Of a stretch of DNA of 64,000 nucleotides, positions 46,110 through 55,322 are shown piece by piece. The number at the start of each line of letters is the position of its first letter. Position 1 is the first letter of the stretch. This DNA comes from Anaerotignum faecicola (GTDB taxonomy: Bacteria > Bacillota > Clostridia > Lachnospirales > Anaerotignaceae), in contig JANFXS010000003.1 in the NCBI GenBank assembly GCA_024460105.1, forward strand, positions 423,263-487,262, given 5' to 3'. The position numbers were made by a program, and so were the translations under genes. The notes under the pieces are model-generated. The model had not been told where the DNA came from and searched no databases. It was given only the letters and a program-made list of their open reading frames with translations.

Positions 46110-46459
46110 CAATTTTATTTCTCCATTTTTTAATGACGTTTCCTTGCAGATTTAAAAGGACACATTTATTAAAAATACAGACGCGGCTTAGTTTTTTCAT
46201 TATAAATAATATAAAAACAATCCGATAATCAATTATCAGAATACAATACAAGCATTTTTTGCCGCCGTAATATTATGCGCTGAAAAAATATACGAACATC
46301 CAAATAAAAAAGACGCATGTCCGCAAATATTCCCAAAAAAGCATAAAAATTTAATTATTACATTTTTATTGCAAATTAACATAATTCCACACAACCTCCC
46401 TTTTTTTTGTTATACTATTGTAGTTATTTCAGAATAATGTCGAAAAGAGGGAGGAAGCA
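46110..46459. other. Intergenic region between sigG and the amidase gene
   Basis: About 350 AT-rich bases. A TATACT at about 46421-46426, 34 bases before the amidase start, may be a -10, but the -35 is poor. No sigG terminator is obvious. Confidence 0.4.
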
Positions 46460-48643
46460 ATGCTTAAAAACAAACTAAAAAAACTTGTATTTGCAGGCCT
46501 AACGGCCATTATGATTGTCACGGCCTGCACTTTTTCATACGCGTCAAACGTTAATATGAATCTTGTTTATGATGGCAAAAGCCATAAATATTCAGCCGAG
46601 GAAGTAAAAATCAAGGTTAACGGCGAGGAAATTTCAAACCTTGATATGCCGGCTGTAGTTTTAAATGACAGAACCCTTGTACCCGCGCGCGCCGTGTTTG
46701 AAAAATTAGGCGGAGACGTCCAATGGAATGCCAATACGCAGGAAGTGTATATAGTTAAGGATTCGAATGTCGTCGTGCTTAAAATTAACAGCGACACAGG
46801 CCATGCCAACGGCGTAGATTTCAAAATGGATACCCCCGCTAAAATTATAAACGACAGGACTATGATACCAATAAGGGCGGCAGCGGAGGCTGTCGGATGT
46901 ACCGTAGGCTGGGATAACGTTTCAAGGACTGTATCCGTAAATGATAAAAATTACAGCGAAACGCCTTCGACAGACCCTTCAGGTAATAACGGAGAAAACG
47001 GTCCGGATGAAAACAATCCTTCCAACGGCAATAATTCAAACGGAAACAGCTCGTCAGGGAACAATAATAATCCTCCGAGCGGTTCGTCAAATACCGTTAC
47101 GGGCGGTACCGGGGTTTCCGGCAGCACAATTTCAGTTTCAAGCATAACCACGCCGCAGAGCCAAACGTCGGAGCAGGTTTTCACAATAAACGCAAGCGGC
47201 CAAATCGAAAAATTTGAAAGTTTCCTGCTTGACAAAGAAAAAATTGTAGTTGATATATATAACGCCGACATGGCAATATCAAATTCTAATATAACAAGCA
47301 CAAACAGTTCCATTGTTAAAAGCATACGTTCGGCCCAAAATCAAACTGAACCAAACAGGATCACAAGGGTCGTATTTGATTTAAATTCCGCCGTAGGGTA
47401 CTCTGTCACAATGGGAAGCAATAAAAACAGCATAATAATTTCATTTGACAAAAATGAGATAACAAATATTACAACCGATACAAACGGAAACAAAGACATA
47501 ATAAGAATTTACGGAAAAAGCGCACCGGCAATAACAGCTTCAAAAGCGGTGCTTCCTTTCAGGCTCAATATTGAAATCCCCAACTCTACAAGCAGCCTCA
47601 GCTCCGAATATGAAGCCGACGATTTAAATTATGTTGAAAATATTACAACACAGCACAGCGGCAACTCAACCTCCGTAAAAGTTGAAGTTTCCCGCGATAT
47701 AGAATACACTGTTAACCAATTCGATACATACACGGAAATAACCATAGAAAAATCGACAGTCGAAAACGCCGTATATGATCCGGGAAGCAATACGCTTATA
47801 CTTGAAAATAAAGACGGGCTTACGGAAAGCAATTTTTCCTTTACGGATGATTACAGAAACGGAAAATATATAATAACCCTTGACGGAAATTATCAATCCA
47901 CATACGGTTACGGAAATATTGCCGGCGGGGATTCTTATGTATCCGGTATTACGCTTGCCAATAACGGAGACGGAAAAACTCAGTTTACTGTTAACGAAAA
48001 TTCCCTTATAGCGCACCGTATAAAGGTTTCAGATGACGAAATAAGGATACAGTTCACATCGCCGCGCAGCATATATGATAAAGTTGTAGTGCTTGATCCC
48101 GGCCATGGCGGGACTGACCCGGGTACAAGCGGAAACGGGCTGACCGAAAAAGATATTAACCTCGATATAGCTTTAAAAGTGTATCGGCTCCTTGAAAACG
48201 ACAGCAGCATAAAAGTATATATAACAAGAATTGACGACAGCTATCCAACAAATGTCAGCCGTGCGAAAATGGGTAATCAGGCGGCCGATCTCTTTGTATC
48301 AATCCACCAGAATGCCGCAACGGCGGAAACGCCTCACGGCACCGAAGTTTTATATAATAACCATAACAACGAACCTGCCGGAAACCTTACAAGCAAAATT
48401 GCCGCGCAATTTATGCAGAATTATGTTGTAAGCGCTTTAGGTACGGAAAGCCGCGGTATAAAAGAACGTCCAGATCTTATAGTGCTTAACCAAACAACAG
48501 TTCCGGCGATACTTATAGAAACATGTTTCCTCTCAAATGCAGGAGACGCGCAGATAATTTCTGATGAGGCAAACCGCCAGAAAGTTGCCGAAGCCATATA
48601 TTCGGCAATAGTCGATATGCTTAACCAATACAATTACAGGTAA
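46460..48643 (+). CDS. Secreted N-acetylmuramoyl-L-alanine amidase with AMIN and stalk-type N-terminal domain
   Basis: 727-residue wall hydrolase. A signal peptide (about 1-28) is followed by a copper-amine-oxidase-N-like domain (VVLNDRTLVPARAVFEKLGG and INDRTMIPIRAAAEAVGCTV), a Ser/Gly/Asn-rich linker (about 170-215), one or two AMIN-type beta domains (about 220-330 and 335-540) and an Amidase_3 catalytic domain from about 547. Zinc and catalytic residues are in VVLDPGHGGTDPG, TEKDIN, VSIHQNA and ILIETCFLSN. It cleaves the bond between MurNAc and the stem peptide. The Shine-Dalgarno is GGGAGGAAG. Confidence 0.92.
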   Translation: MLKNKLKKLVFAGLTAIMIVTACTFSYASNVNMNLVYDGKSHKYSAEEVKIKVNGEEISNLDMPAVVLNDRTLVPARAVFEKLGGDVQWNANTQEVYIVKDSNVVVLKINSDTGHANGVDFKMDTPAKIINDRTMIPIRAAAEAVGCTVGWDNVSRTVSVNDKNYSETPSTDPSGNNGENGPDENNPSNGNNSNGNSSSGNNNNPPSGSSNTVTGGTGVSGSTISVSSITTPQSQTSEQVFTINASGQIEKFESFLLDKEKIVVDIYNADMAISNSNITSTNSSIVKSIRSAQNQTEPNRITRVVFDLNSAVGYSVTMGSNKNSIIISFDKNEITNITTDTNGNKDIIRIYGKSAPAITASKAVLPFRLNIEIPNSTSSLSSEYEADDLNYVENITTQHSGNSTSVKVEVSRDIEYTVNQFDTYTEITIEKSTVENAVYDPGSNTLILENKDGLTESNFSFTDDYRNGKYIITLDGNYQSTYGYGNIAGGDSYVSGITLANNGDGKTQFTVNENSLIAHRIKVSDDEIRIQFTSPRSIYDKVVVLDPGHGGTDPGTSGNGLTEKDINLDIALKVYRLLENDSSIKVYITRIDDSYPTNVSRAKMGNQAADLFVSIHQNAATAETPHGTEVLYNNHNNEPAGNLTSKIAAQFMQNYVVSALGTESRGIKERPDLIVLNQTTVPAILIETCFLSNAGDAQIISDEANRQKVAEAIYSAIVDMLNQYNYR

Positions 48644-48655
48644 AACAGGCAAAAT

Positions 48656-48687
48656 AAAAAAGTGTGAATTAATATTCACACTTTTTT
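48656..48687. terminator. Bidirectional terminator
   Basis: AAAAGTGTGAAT / ATTCACACTTTT palindrome with A and T runs on both sides, between the convergent amidase and HTH genes. Confidence 0.88.
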
Positions 48688-48691
48688 ATTT

Positions 48692-49062
48692 CTATTTTAA
48701 GGCCATTCCTCTGCCATCAGCGGTCAGCTCCGCAAATTTTTGAAGATAATAAAACATCTCAACAAAATACTCCTTTTTGTCTTGCCGCAAACCATTATAA
48801 TATCCGATAAATTCGGCAATAAAATTATCGTCCTTTTCATTATACGGCAAATTAGCTTCTTCCCGTCCAACCAAATAATCTATTGTCACCCCGAAAAAAT
48901 CGGCAAACTTTATCAAATCATCCACAGACGATCCCTTTTTCCCGTTTCATAATCAGATAATATATTGCGGTAATATCCCAATTTATTTTCAATATAATTT
49001 TCCCTATATCGGTATTTTATCCTCAATTCCATTAATCTTTGTGAAAAAATTGAACTATCCAT
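48692..49062 (-). pseudogene. Frameshifted XRE/HTH transcriptional regulator
   Basis: Read from ATG 49060-49062, the first frame gives SIFSQRLMELRIKYRYREN, then NILSDYETGKRD and a stop soon after. The second frame resumes with SVDDLIKFADFFGVTIDYLV and runs to 48692. Joined, they form a normal HTH_XRE protein. Adding one C near 48930 (GGATCGTC to GGATCCGTC) would read GKRDPSVDDLI without a break. So a single-base deletion, or a sequencing error, splits the gene. A divergent intact HTH gene lies upstream. Confidence 0.75.
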
Positions 49063-49254
49063 TGACCCTATCCTTTCAATTTAGCTTTTAACCGAAAAGT
49101 ATAAATATATGATTTGCCGACATATTAATTATATATATTTAAACTATATATTTCAACTATTTTTTTATTAATTAAATAGTTTAACACGCAAGCTGGCCGA
49201 TAAATTTGTTTTATACTTATATAAATATTATTTTCAAACTGACGGTGGATGCTT

Positions 49255-49623
49255 ATGGATAAAAACTTTATATCAAACAGAATAGATACGCTTTGTTACG
49301 AAAACAACATTTCCAAAAGGAAGCTGAGTTTATACTTAGGCAAAAGCAGCGGATATATCACAGGACTTACAAACTGCCGGAATTATCCGTCCATTGAAGC
49401 GCTAATAGAGATATGCGATTATTTTAAAATAACGTTAAGCGAATTTTTTGACGCCGGAAATAAAGATATTATAAAGCACAAAGCCATAATCAAAGAATTG
49501 GAAAGGGTTTGCGGCAGCGATATTGAAAGCTTTATAAAAGTCATAAGATCCGTAAGCCCTGAACAGTACAGTTCGTTCATATCATTTTTAAACGGGTATT
49601 CCCAATACAAGGGTCATGATTAG
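49255..49623 (+). CDS. Small HTH (XRE-type) transcriptional regulator
   Basis: 122 residues. Residues about 5-62 form a helix-turn-helix (ISNRIDTLCYENNISKRKLS, GKSSGYITGLTNCRNYPSIE, ALIEICDYFKITLSEFF). The rest is a helical tail without a recognised domain. I prefer ATG 49255-49257, six bases after GGTGG, to the ATG two codons upstream. It is divergent from the frameshifted HTH gene; no regulated target is obvious. Confidence 0.82.
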   Translation: MDKNFISNRIDTLCYENNISKRKLSLYLGKSSGYITGLTNCRNYPSIEALIEICDYFKITLSEFFDAGNKDIIKHKAIIKELERVCGSDIESFIKVIRSVSPEQYSSFISFLNGYSQYKGHD

Positions 49624-49629
49624 ACATAT

Positions 49630-49667
49630 AAAAAGGCGTTTGCTGCAGACGGTCAAACGCCTTTTTT
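49630..49667 (+). terminator. Terminator after the HTH gene
   Basis: AAAAAGGCGTTTG / CAAACGCCTTTTT with an 11-base loop, six bases past the stop codon; T6 follows. Confidence 0.92.
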
Positions 49668-49680
49668 CATTGCTTTAGAT

Positions 49681-49936
49681 AGCTTCTGTTTACAAGGCAC
49701 GCGCGGCGGCGCAATATCCGCGTTAAAGCCGCTTGCCATAGGGTTCACTGCATCCGCACGTTTTTGCCTTTCCTTTACGTCGCTGCCTCCGGTTAAAATT
49801 CTCCAACTTCACAAGAAAAAATTTTTTTGCTGTTCAATACGCATAGTCGCAGCGGATCCTACGGCAAGCGTTATGCAACTTTGAAACGCGGAAATTTCTC
49901 ATTGTTAGGCGTATATTCCCTTTCAAACCGAATCTA
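49681..49936. repeat. Nested-palindrome interspersed repeat, copy R4 (degenerate)
   Basis: About 256 bp in the convergent gap between the HTH gene and the HPr-like gene. The left end AGCTTCTGTTTACAAGGCAC is good; the right end (CCCTTTCAAACCGAATCT) is decayed. Module A keeps GGCGGCGCAATATCCGCGTT but has lost most of its outer arms. Module B (49811-49906) keeps CCTACGGCAAGCGTTATGCA. Orientation is as in R2. Confidence 0.75.
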
Positions 49937-50132
49937 TTTACAATTCAACGGCCAAAATTGAAATACATAAAAATTATCATGTAAAAGTATCCGAAAAATT
50001 TTATTCATTTTCTTCAGGTCTTGCCCCTGTCCCTGTTGCATATGTTAATCGGCTATTTGTATAATATTCTTCCGGTTTCATCGTACATATCAGCACGTTT
50101 AATTTACTGTTGTTAATTCCGTTTCCCAAAAC

Positions 50133-50165
50133 AAAAAACCATGCGCAATCAATAAGCGCACGGTT
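50133..50165 (-). terminator. Terminator of the uvrC-to-HPr gene cluster
   Basis: AAACCGTGCGC / GCGCATGGTTT (one G-U pair) with an eight-base loop and TTTGTTTT following on the minus strand. Confidence 0.85.
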
Positions 50166-50203
50166 TCAAATATAATTTTATAATTCCGTTTAAAAAATGA
50201 TAA

Positions 50204-50446
50204 TTAACCTATAACCGATGAAACTTCATTAACCGCAACTTCAGCGTCTTCCCCTTCAGCGCTGATAGTAGCTTCAATCCCTTCGGATAACCCCAAAGAT
50301 ATAATACACATAAGGCTTTTGGCATTAACTATTTTGTCATCAACGGCAATTTTGACGTTGCTTTTAAATTTGCTTGCTGTTTGGACAAAAAGTGCGGCAT
50401 GTCTTGTGTCTAAAGATTTTTTTACAATAATTGTTTTTTTAGCCAT
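50204..50446 (-). CDS. Crh-like HPr paralogue lacking the phosphorylatable histidine
   Basis: 80-residue HPr fold. Aligned to B. subtilis HPr (GIHARPA) it reads SLDTRHA: the catalytic His15 position is Asp13 and the Pro is His16. The regulatory serine is kept as Ser44 in NAKSLMCIISLG. Without His15 it should not carry phosphate from PEP to sugars, like B. subtilis Crh (Gln15), and RHAALFVQ and VNAKS resemble Crh more than HPr. It overlaps whiA by eight bases, the same place crh holds in B. subtilis, and hprK lies upstream in the same cluster. A role in Ser-phosphorylation signalling is inference. Confidence 0.85.
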   Translation of the reverse strand: MAKKTIIVKKSLDTRHAALFVQTASKFKSNVKIAVDDKIVNAKSLMCIISLGLSEGIEATISAEGEDAEVAVNEVSSVIG

Positions 50447-51404
50447 TTCCAGATACCATATCCTCTCTTAAAAATTCTGCCATCTCGCTTATCTTCCTAA
50501 GCCTATGGTTCACTCCCGACTTCCCAACTGCCGGCTCCATCATCTGTCCCAGTTCTTTCAATGTTGCGTCAGGAAAATTCATGCGCGCCATGGCCATTTC
50601 CTCCAAAGGCTTCGGTAGATAACTCAATCCGAAGTTATCCCTTATAAATTCTATATCCTCAATCTGCTTTACAGCGGCGGCTATAGTTTTATTAAGGTTG
50701 GCTGTTTCGCAGTTAACCTTACGGTTAACATTATTACGCATATCCTTTATAATGCGCACGTTTTCCATTTCCAGTAAAGCAACATGGGCTTCCATAATAT
50801 TAAGCAAATCAACAATCTGTTCGCCTTCTTTAAGGTAAACAATATAGTGTTCCTTACGCTTAACTATTTTAGCTTCCATACCAAAAGAATTTATTAAGTC
50901 TTTTAATTCCCCGCTGTATTCCAAAGTAGAACAGACAAACTCCAAATGATATGTTTTCTCCGGGTCGCTGACGCTTCCGGCTGCTAAAAAAGCTCCCCTT
51001 ATATAAGCCCTTTTGCAACAGGTACTGCTCACCACAAGAGGATAAATACGGTTGCAGATTTCATATTCCCCTTCAACGCTTTTCAATAGTCCCGTTGAAA
51101 GCAGTATTTTTTTTGCTTCCCCGTTTTTACTTTCAACAGTAAGAATATAAATCCTGTTTTTCTTTAGCTGACTATTCCTCCTGACCAGTATCTTACAGTC
51201 TATATTAAAAGTTTTTTTCAATAATGTAAAGCACTTTCTAGCAACTGCAACATTTTCAGTCTGAATTTTTATACAAAAATTATCTTCATTTTGGCTGATA
51301 TACCCACACATATTTACAATAGCGGCAATTTCAGCTATGTCGCAGTGACGCCCTTCCCCAAAATGATGCGATAACTCACTTTTAACATTAGACGAAAACG
51401 ACAA
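50439..51404 (-). CDS. whiA: DNA-binding regulator WhiA
   Basis: 321 residues, normal family length. It contains the LAGLIDADG-like N-terminal half (SFSSNVKSELSHHF, CCKRAYIRGAFLAAGSVSDP) and a C-terminal helix-turn-helix (LPKPLEEMAMARMNFPDATL, VGKSGVNHRLRKISEMA). In B. subtilis it affects division and chromosome segregation. The start is TTG 51402-51404, seven bases after GGGAGG, giving the usual family N-terminus; a longer reading begins inside rapZ and is not believable. YvcK, often between rapZ and whiA, is absent. Confidence 0.93.
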   Translation of the reverse strand: MSFSSNVKSELSHHFGEGRHCDIAEIAAIVNMCGYISQNEDNFCIKIQTENVAVARKCFTLLKKTFNIDCKILVRRNSQLKKNRIYILTVESKNGEAKKILLSTGLLKSVEGEYEICNRIYPLVVSSTCCKRAYIRGAFLAAGSVSDPEKTYHLEFVCSTLEYSGELKDLINSFGMEAKIVKRKEHYIVYLKEGEQIVDLLNIMEAHVALLEMENVRIIKDMRNNVNRKVNCETANLNKTIAAAVKQIEDIEFIRDNFGLSYLPKPLEEMAMARMNFPDATLKELGQMMEPAVGKSGVNHRLRKISEMAEFLREDMVSGNG

Positions 51405-51435
51405 ACTTTCCGCCTCCCAACGTGATATTAATATA

Positions 51436-52305
51436 TTACTTCTTATGCCTTGTATCTTTTTCGATATCGTTATGTTTAAGGCGTACACTGTGTTTTTCAT
51501 TGCTTAAAGCTTTATAAAGCTCATTGGCAAGCGTTACCGAACGGTGTTTGCCCCCTGTGCATCCTATGCTGATAACAAGCCTGTTCTTGCCCTCTTTTAT
51601 ATACTGAGGTATTAAAAATTCAACCATATCGGTAAGCTTGTCCAAAAATATACGGCTTTCCTCAAATCCCATTACATACGAACTGACACATTCGTCATTT
51701 CCGGTAAACTCTTTAAGTTCCTGTATATAAAACGGGTTTGGCAAAAACCTTACGTCAAATACAAGATCCGAATCTATAGGTATGCCGTATTTAAAGCCGA
51801 ATGAGCAGACTGTTATTATAAGGCTTTCAAATTTTTCGTTCAATACAAATATTGAATTTATTTTTTCTTTAAGTTCCCTTGTAAGTATATTGCTTGTGTC
51901 AATTATATAGTCAGCCCGTTTTTTTACGTCTTTCAGCGTTTCGCGTTCTTTTTGTATACCCTCTGCAATAGAACCTGTTTTTGAAAGCGGATGGCTGCGC
52001 CTTGTTTCTTTAAATCGTTTAATAAGCGATTCGTCCGACGCGTCAAGAAAAAGTATGTCGTAATCGTATCCGTTTTCCGTAAGCTGCGAAAGTCCGTGGA
52101 AAAGATCTTTAAAAAGCCTTCCGCCGCGAATATCTATACCTAAGGCAACTTTATCTATTTCGCTTCCCTGTTCAAACAGCTCGGCGAATTTTAAAAGGAG
52201 CGCCGGCGGCAGGTTATCGGCGCAAAAATAGTTTATATCCTCCAAAAATTTAAGCACTGTAGTTTTTCCTGCCCCCGACATTCCCGTTACAATAACAAAT
52301 TTCAT
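51436..52305 (-). CDS. rapZ: RapZ/YvcJ nucleotide-binding protein
   Basis: 289 residues. Walker A is GMSGAGKTT at 8-16; [29 protein letters not shown] and [18 protein letters not shown] are RapZ signatures. In E. coli RapZ controls GlmZ decay and so amino-sugar synthesis; in Firmicutes it binds nucleotide, with a less clear role. It follows murB by 19 bases. Confidence 0.94.
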   Translation of the reverse strand: MKFVIVTGMSGAGKTTVLKFLEDINYFCADNLPPALLLKFAELFEQGSEIDKVALGIDIRGGRLFKDLFHGLSQLTENGYDYDILFLDASDESLIKRFKETRRSHPLSKTGSIAEGIQKERETLKDVKKRADYIIDTSNILTRELKEKINSIFVLNEKFESLIITVCSFGFKYGIPIDSDLVFDVRFLPNPFYIQELKEFTGNDECVSSYVMGFEESRIFLDKLTDMVEFLIPQYIKEGKNRLVISIGCTGGKHRSVTLANELYKALSNEKHSVRLKHNDIEKDTRHKK

Positions 52306-52324
52306 ACCGCAACCCTCTTTTTAT

Positions 52325-53227
52325 CTATTGTTCGCCTAAAAATTTTATCTCCGTTTCAAGTTCAACCCCGAACTTTTCTTTCACAGTTTTTTTGCAGTGG
52401 CCGATAACCGCAAGTATGTCGGCTGTCGTAGCATTACCCGTATTAACTACAAATCCCGCGTGTTTATCCGAAACCATTGCCCCTCCGACAGCGTATCCTT
52501 TAAGGCCGCTGTCTTCAATAAGCTTTCCGGCAAAATGCCCTTCCGGCCTTTTGAATGTGCTCCCGGCACTTGCAAAATTTAACGGCTGTTTATCTCTCCT
52601 TCTTTGGTTAAAATCAGCCATAAGCGCCCTTATTTCTTCTTTGCTGCCATATTCAAGCTTTACCTTTCCACTCAAAATTATATGGCCGTTTTTAGAAACT
52701 GCGCTTTCTCTATATCCGAATTCCATATCGTCTGCATTCAGCTCCGTAAATTCCCCGTTTTTTGATAATATGCATGCGCTGCAAAAAATATCTTTTATCT
52801 CGCCGCCGTATGCCCCTGCATTCATATATACGGCCCCGCCGAAACTGCCGGGAATCCCGGCTGCAAATTCAAACCCTTTAAGGCAGTTTTCGGCCGCCGC
52901 CTGCGCCGCCTGAGAAAGCGATGCGCCCGCTCCTATTTCCATTAAATTTCCATCTATTTTTATATCGGAAAAATAATTCCCTATATGAATAACAGCGCCT
53001 TTTATACCTTTGTCGCCAATAAGAATATTGGAGCCGTTGCCTATAACCGCAAAAGGTATTCCATATTCCTTCAGTATCTTGATTGTTTCCGAAAGCTGAA
53101 AAGCATTTTCAGGTTCGATAAAAATTTCGGCTTTTCCGCCTGTTTTAAATGTGCAGTGAACGTTCATATTTTCATTGGTTTTTACATTTCTTTCACCGGC
53201 AATCTCCTTTAATTTTTCCAATACCAA
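52325..53227 (-). CDS. murB: UDP-N-acetylenolpyruvoylglucosamine reductase
   Basis: FAD enzyme that makes UDP-MurNAc; 300 residues. FAD-binding blocks are TFKTGGKAEIFIEP, IGNGSNILIGDKGI and GIPGSFGGAVYMNAGAYGGE; SAGSTFKRPEGHFAGKLIED carries the catalytic serine. This is the shorter type IIb-like form found in Firmicutes. The start appears to be TTG 53225-53227 with GGGAGTG upstream; a second in-frame TTG lies two codons later. Confidence 0.95.
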   Translation of the reverse strand: MVLEKLKEIAGERNVKTNENMNVHCTFKTGGKAEIFIEPENAFQLSETIKILKEYGIPFAVIGNGSNILIGDKGIKGAVIHIGNYFSDIKIDGNLMEIGAGASLSQAAQAAAENCLKGFEFAAGIPGSFGGAVYMNAGAYGGEIKDIFCSACILSKNGEFTELNADDMEFGYRESAVSKNGHIILSGKVKLEYGSKEEIRALMADFNQRRRDKQPLNFASAGSTFKRPEGHFAGKLIEDSGLKGYAVGGAMVSDKHAGFVVNTGNATTADILAVIGHCKKTVKEKFGVELETEIKFLGEQ

Positions 53228-53308
53228 AGGTTTTCACTCCCATAAATAAGTTTTATTCCGCTTAATCTTTAAATTAAAGCGGCAGTCGAACTATCTGAAA
53301 TATCCGTA

Positions 53309-54250
53309 TTATTCCCTCAGCATCGCCGCTCCTATCAGCACGGCGTCATAATTCATCTCAGTAAGCATGATTTTAGTTTTTTTCTGACCAAATGTTTTTT
53401 CTTTTACAAGCTCGGAAACAGTGTCTAAAAATGTTTCGTCAATATTTATAATTTTTCCGCCTATAGCTATTGCGTCCGGCTGTAATATATTTATTATATT
53501 AATAAGCCCGAGAGCAATATACCTTGCATACTGAAAAACAACATCCTTAGCATAAATATCGCCCTGTTTTGCCGCGTCAAAAGGTATATTGTAAGACATA
53601 AGCCGCAAATCGCCGTTTACCATTTTGAACATAATGCTTTCGGGATGGCGTATCGCCGCTATGCGCGCGTCCCTTACAAGCGCCGTTGACGATGCATATG
53701 CCGCCCAACAGCCGTTACGTCCGCACTCACATTTTTCACCGTCCAAAACAATTACATGATGCCCGAATTCTCCCGCGCCGTAAAAAGCTCCGTGATATAC
53801 TTCGCCGTTAATAATTATGCCGCCGCTCATAGCCGTCCCTATTGTAACTATAACCGAATTTTTAAGACCTTTCGTAGCGCCAAGCCTGCTTTCCGCCAGA
53901 GCGTAGCAGTTTGCGTCATTTTCAATATATACGGGTATTTTTATAAATTTCTTAATTTCGTCAAGAAGCGGGACGTCCCTGAAGCCGAAATAGCTTGAAT
54001 ATATTAAAACTCCCGTTTCTCTGTTTATTGTGCCGTAACATCCCACTCCCACATGTTCTATGTCCTTATTAAGATCAAGACCCGCTTTTTTAACTGTTTT
54101 TTCAATCAACGCCGCCATGTCTCCGATTATTTCAGTCAGTTCCCTGTATTTAAGCGTCGGGGCGCTTTCCTTCACAAGTATGTTTCCGTCATCGTCTATT
54201 ACGGCCGCAACTATGTTTGTTATATCAAAATTAACTCCAACGTAAAACAC
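53309..54250 (-). CDS. ROK-family sugar kinase or regulator-like protein
   Basis: 313 residues with the ROK fold: FDITNIVAAVIDDDGNIL, IENDANCYALAESRLG with the catalytic Asp, GTAMSGGIIINGEVYHG, GEFGHH, and the zinc motif CECGRNGCWAAYAS. The Glu that usually follows the last zinc cysteine and helps bind sugar (GCxE) is Ala, and the phosphate loop is GTAMSGG instead of the usual GTGIGGG, so glucokinase activity is uncertain. No HTH domain is present. The start is GTG 54248-54250 after GGAGG. It lies between hprK and murB. Confidence 0.85.
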   Translation of the reverse strand: MFYVGVNFDITNIVAAVIDDDGNILVKESAPTLKYRELTEIIGDMAALIEKTVKKAGLDLNKDIEHVGVGCYGTINRETGVLIYSSYFGFRDVPLLDEIKKFIKIPVYIENDANCYALAESRLGATKGLKNSVIVTIGTAMSGGIIINGEVYHGAFYGAGEFGHHVIVLDGEKCECGRNGCWAAYASSTALVRDARIAAIRHPESIMFKMVNGDLRLMSYNIPFDAAKQGDIYAKDVVFQYARYIALGLINIINILQPDAIAIGGKIINIDETFLDTVSELVKEKTFGQKKTKIMLTEMNYDAVLIGAAMLRE

Positions 54251-54274
54251 TGTGTTAAACCTCCGTTCCCTTAT

Positions 54275-55195
54275 TTATCCGTCAATAGTCTTTTGAAGCC
54301 TTTGGCTCAAAACCTGCGCCGCATTATAACCAAGCTTTTTCTGGCGGCAGTTTATCGCCGCCGCCTCACAAATAACGGCAATGTTCCGTCCTTCCCTAAG
54401 CGGTATGGCGTTGCAGACTACTTTGTTTCCGAGTATCTCATAATATTCGTCCTCAATGCCCATCCTGTCATATATTTTTTCATCGTCCCAAAGCTCGAGC
54501 TTTACTACTAAATCTATTGTCTGCGACTGCTTAATCGATCCAACTCCGAAAAGTTCCCGTACATCAATTATCCCAATTCCCCTAAGCTCAATAAAATACC
54601 GTATAAGTTCAGGGCATGTTCCTATGAGGGTTTCATGGTCTATTCTCTTTATTTCAACAGCGTCGTCAGCTACAAGGCGGTGGCCTCGTTTTATAAGTTC
54701 AAGGGCCGCCTCGCTTTTTCCAACGCCGCTGTCGCCTATAATCAGTATTCCCTCGCCGTATATATCCACAAGCACGCCGTGTATTGTTATCCTTTGGGCC
54801 AATTCGCCTTTAAGCCAGCGGTTAATTTCGCCGACAAAATCGGATTCGCTGTTCTCCGTTCTGAATACGGGTACGTCAAATTCTTTCGCAAATATCTCTA
54901 TTTCAGGGAACATTTCAATATTATTGCATATAACAAGACACGGAAAGCCGAACGAAAAGAGCTTTCTCAGAACATCCTCCCTGAACATCGGTTCAAGCCT
55001 TTCAAGATATGAGTTTTCAACTTTGCCTATTATCTGCACCATGTCGTTTTCAAAATAGTCGAAATATCCCGCAAGCTGGAGAGCCGGCCTGTTAACGTCG
55101 CTGCTTGTGAGCATTTTTCCGTTAAGCGAAATCTCGGGAATCATATTTTCCAGATTAAATTCTTTAACAAACTTTTCAATAGGCACCGAATACAT
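54275..55195 (-). CDS. hprK: HPr(Ser) kinase/phosphorylase
   Basis: 306 residues. Walker A GDSGVGKSEAALELIKRGH, VADDAVEI and RGIGIIDVRELFG are the HprK signatures; the N-terminal half is the MurF-like domain. It phosphorylates HPr and Crh on serine when glycolytic intermediates are high, the core of carbon catabolite control in Firmicutes. I prefer ATG 55193-55195, nine bases after AGAGGGGG, to the TTG two codons earlier. Its likely local substrate is the HPr-like protein at the end of this cluster. Confidence 0.95.
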   Translation of the reverse strand: MYSVPIEKFVKEFNLENMIPEISLNGKMLTSSDVNRPALQLAGYFDYFENDMVQIIGKVENSYLERLEPMFREDVLRKLFSFGFPCLVICNNIEMFPEIEIFAKEFDVPVFRTENSESDFVGEINRWLKGELAQRITIHGVLVDIYGEGILIIGDSGVGKSEAALELIKRGHRLVADDAVEIKRIDHETLIGTCPELIRYFIELRGIGIIDVRELFGVGSIKQSQTIDLVVKLELWDDEKIYDRMGIEDEYYEILGNKVVCNAIPLREGRNIAVICEAAAINCRQKKLGYNAAQVLSQRLQKTIDG

Positions 55196-55322
55196 TTGCA
55201 AATGCCCCCTCTTTAGAATAATATTATAAACGATGTATTTTAGAGTTTACCATATTCCTCATGTTTGCACAACATTTTATCAAAAAACAATGCTTGAATA
55301 TGTTAAATTTTAGTTATTTTGT

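Noticed and set aside
8812..49936. CRISPR-like interpretation of the repeated palindromes
   Set aside because: The four copies are kilobases apart, about 170-270 bp long and diverged; there are no short regular repeats with spacers and no cas genes.
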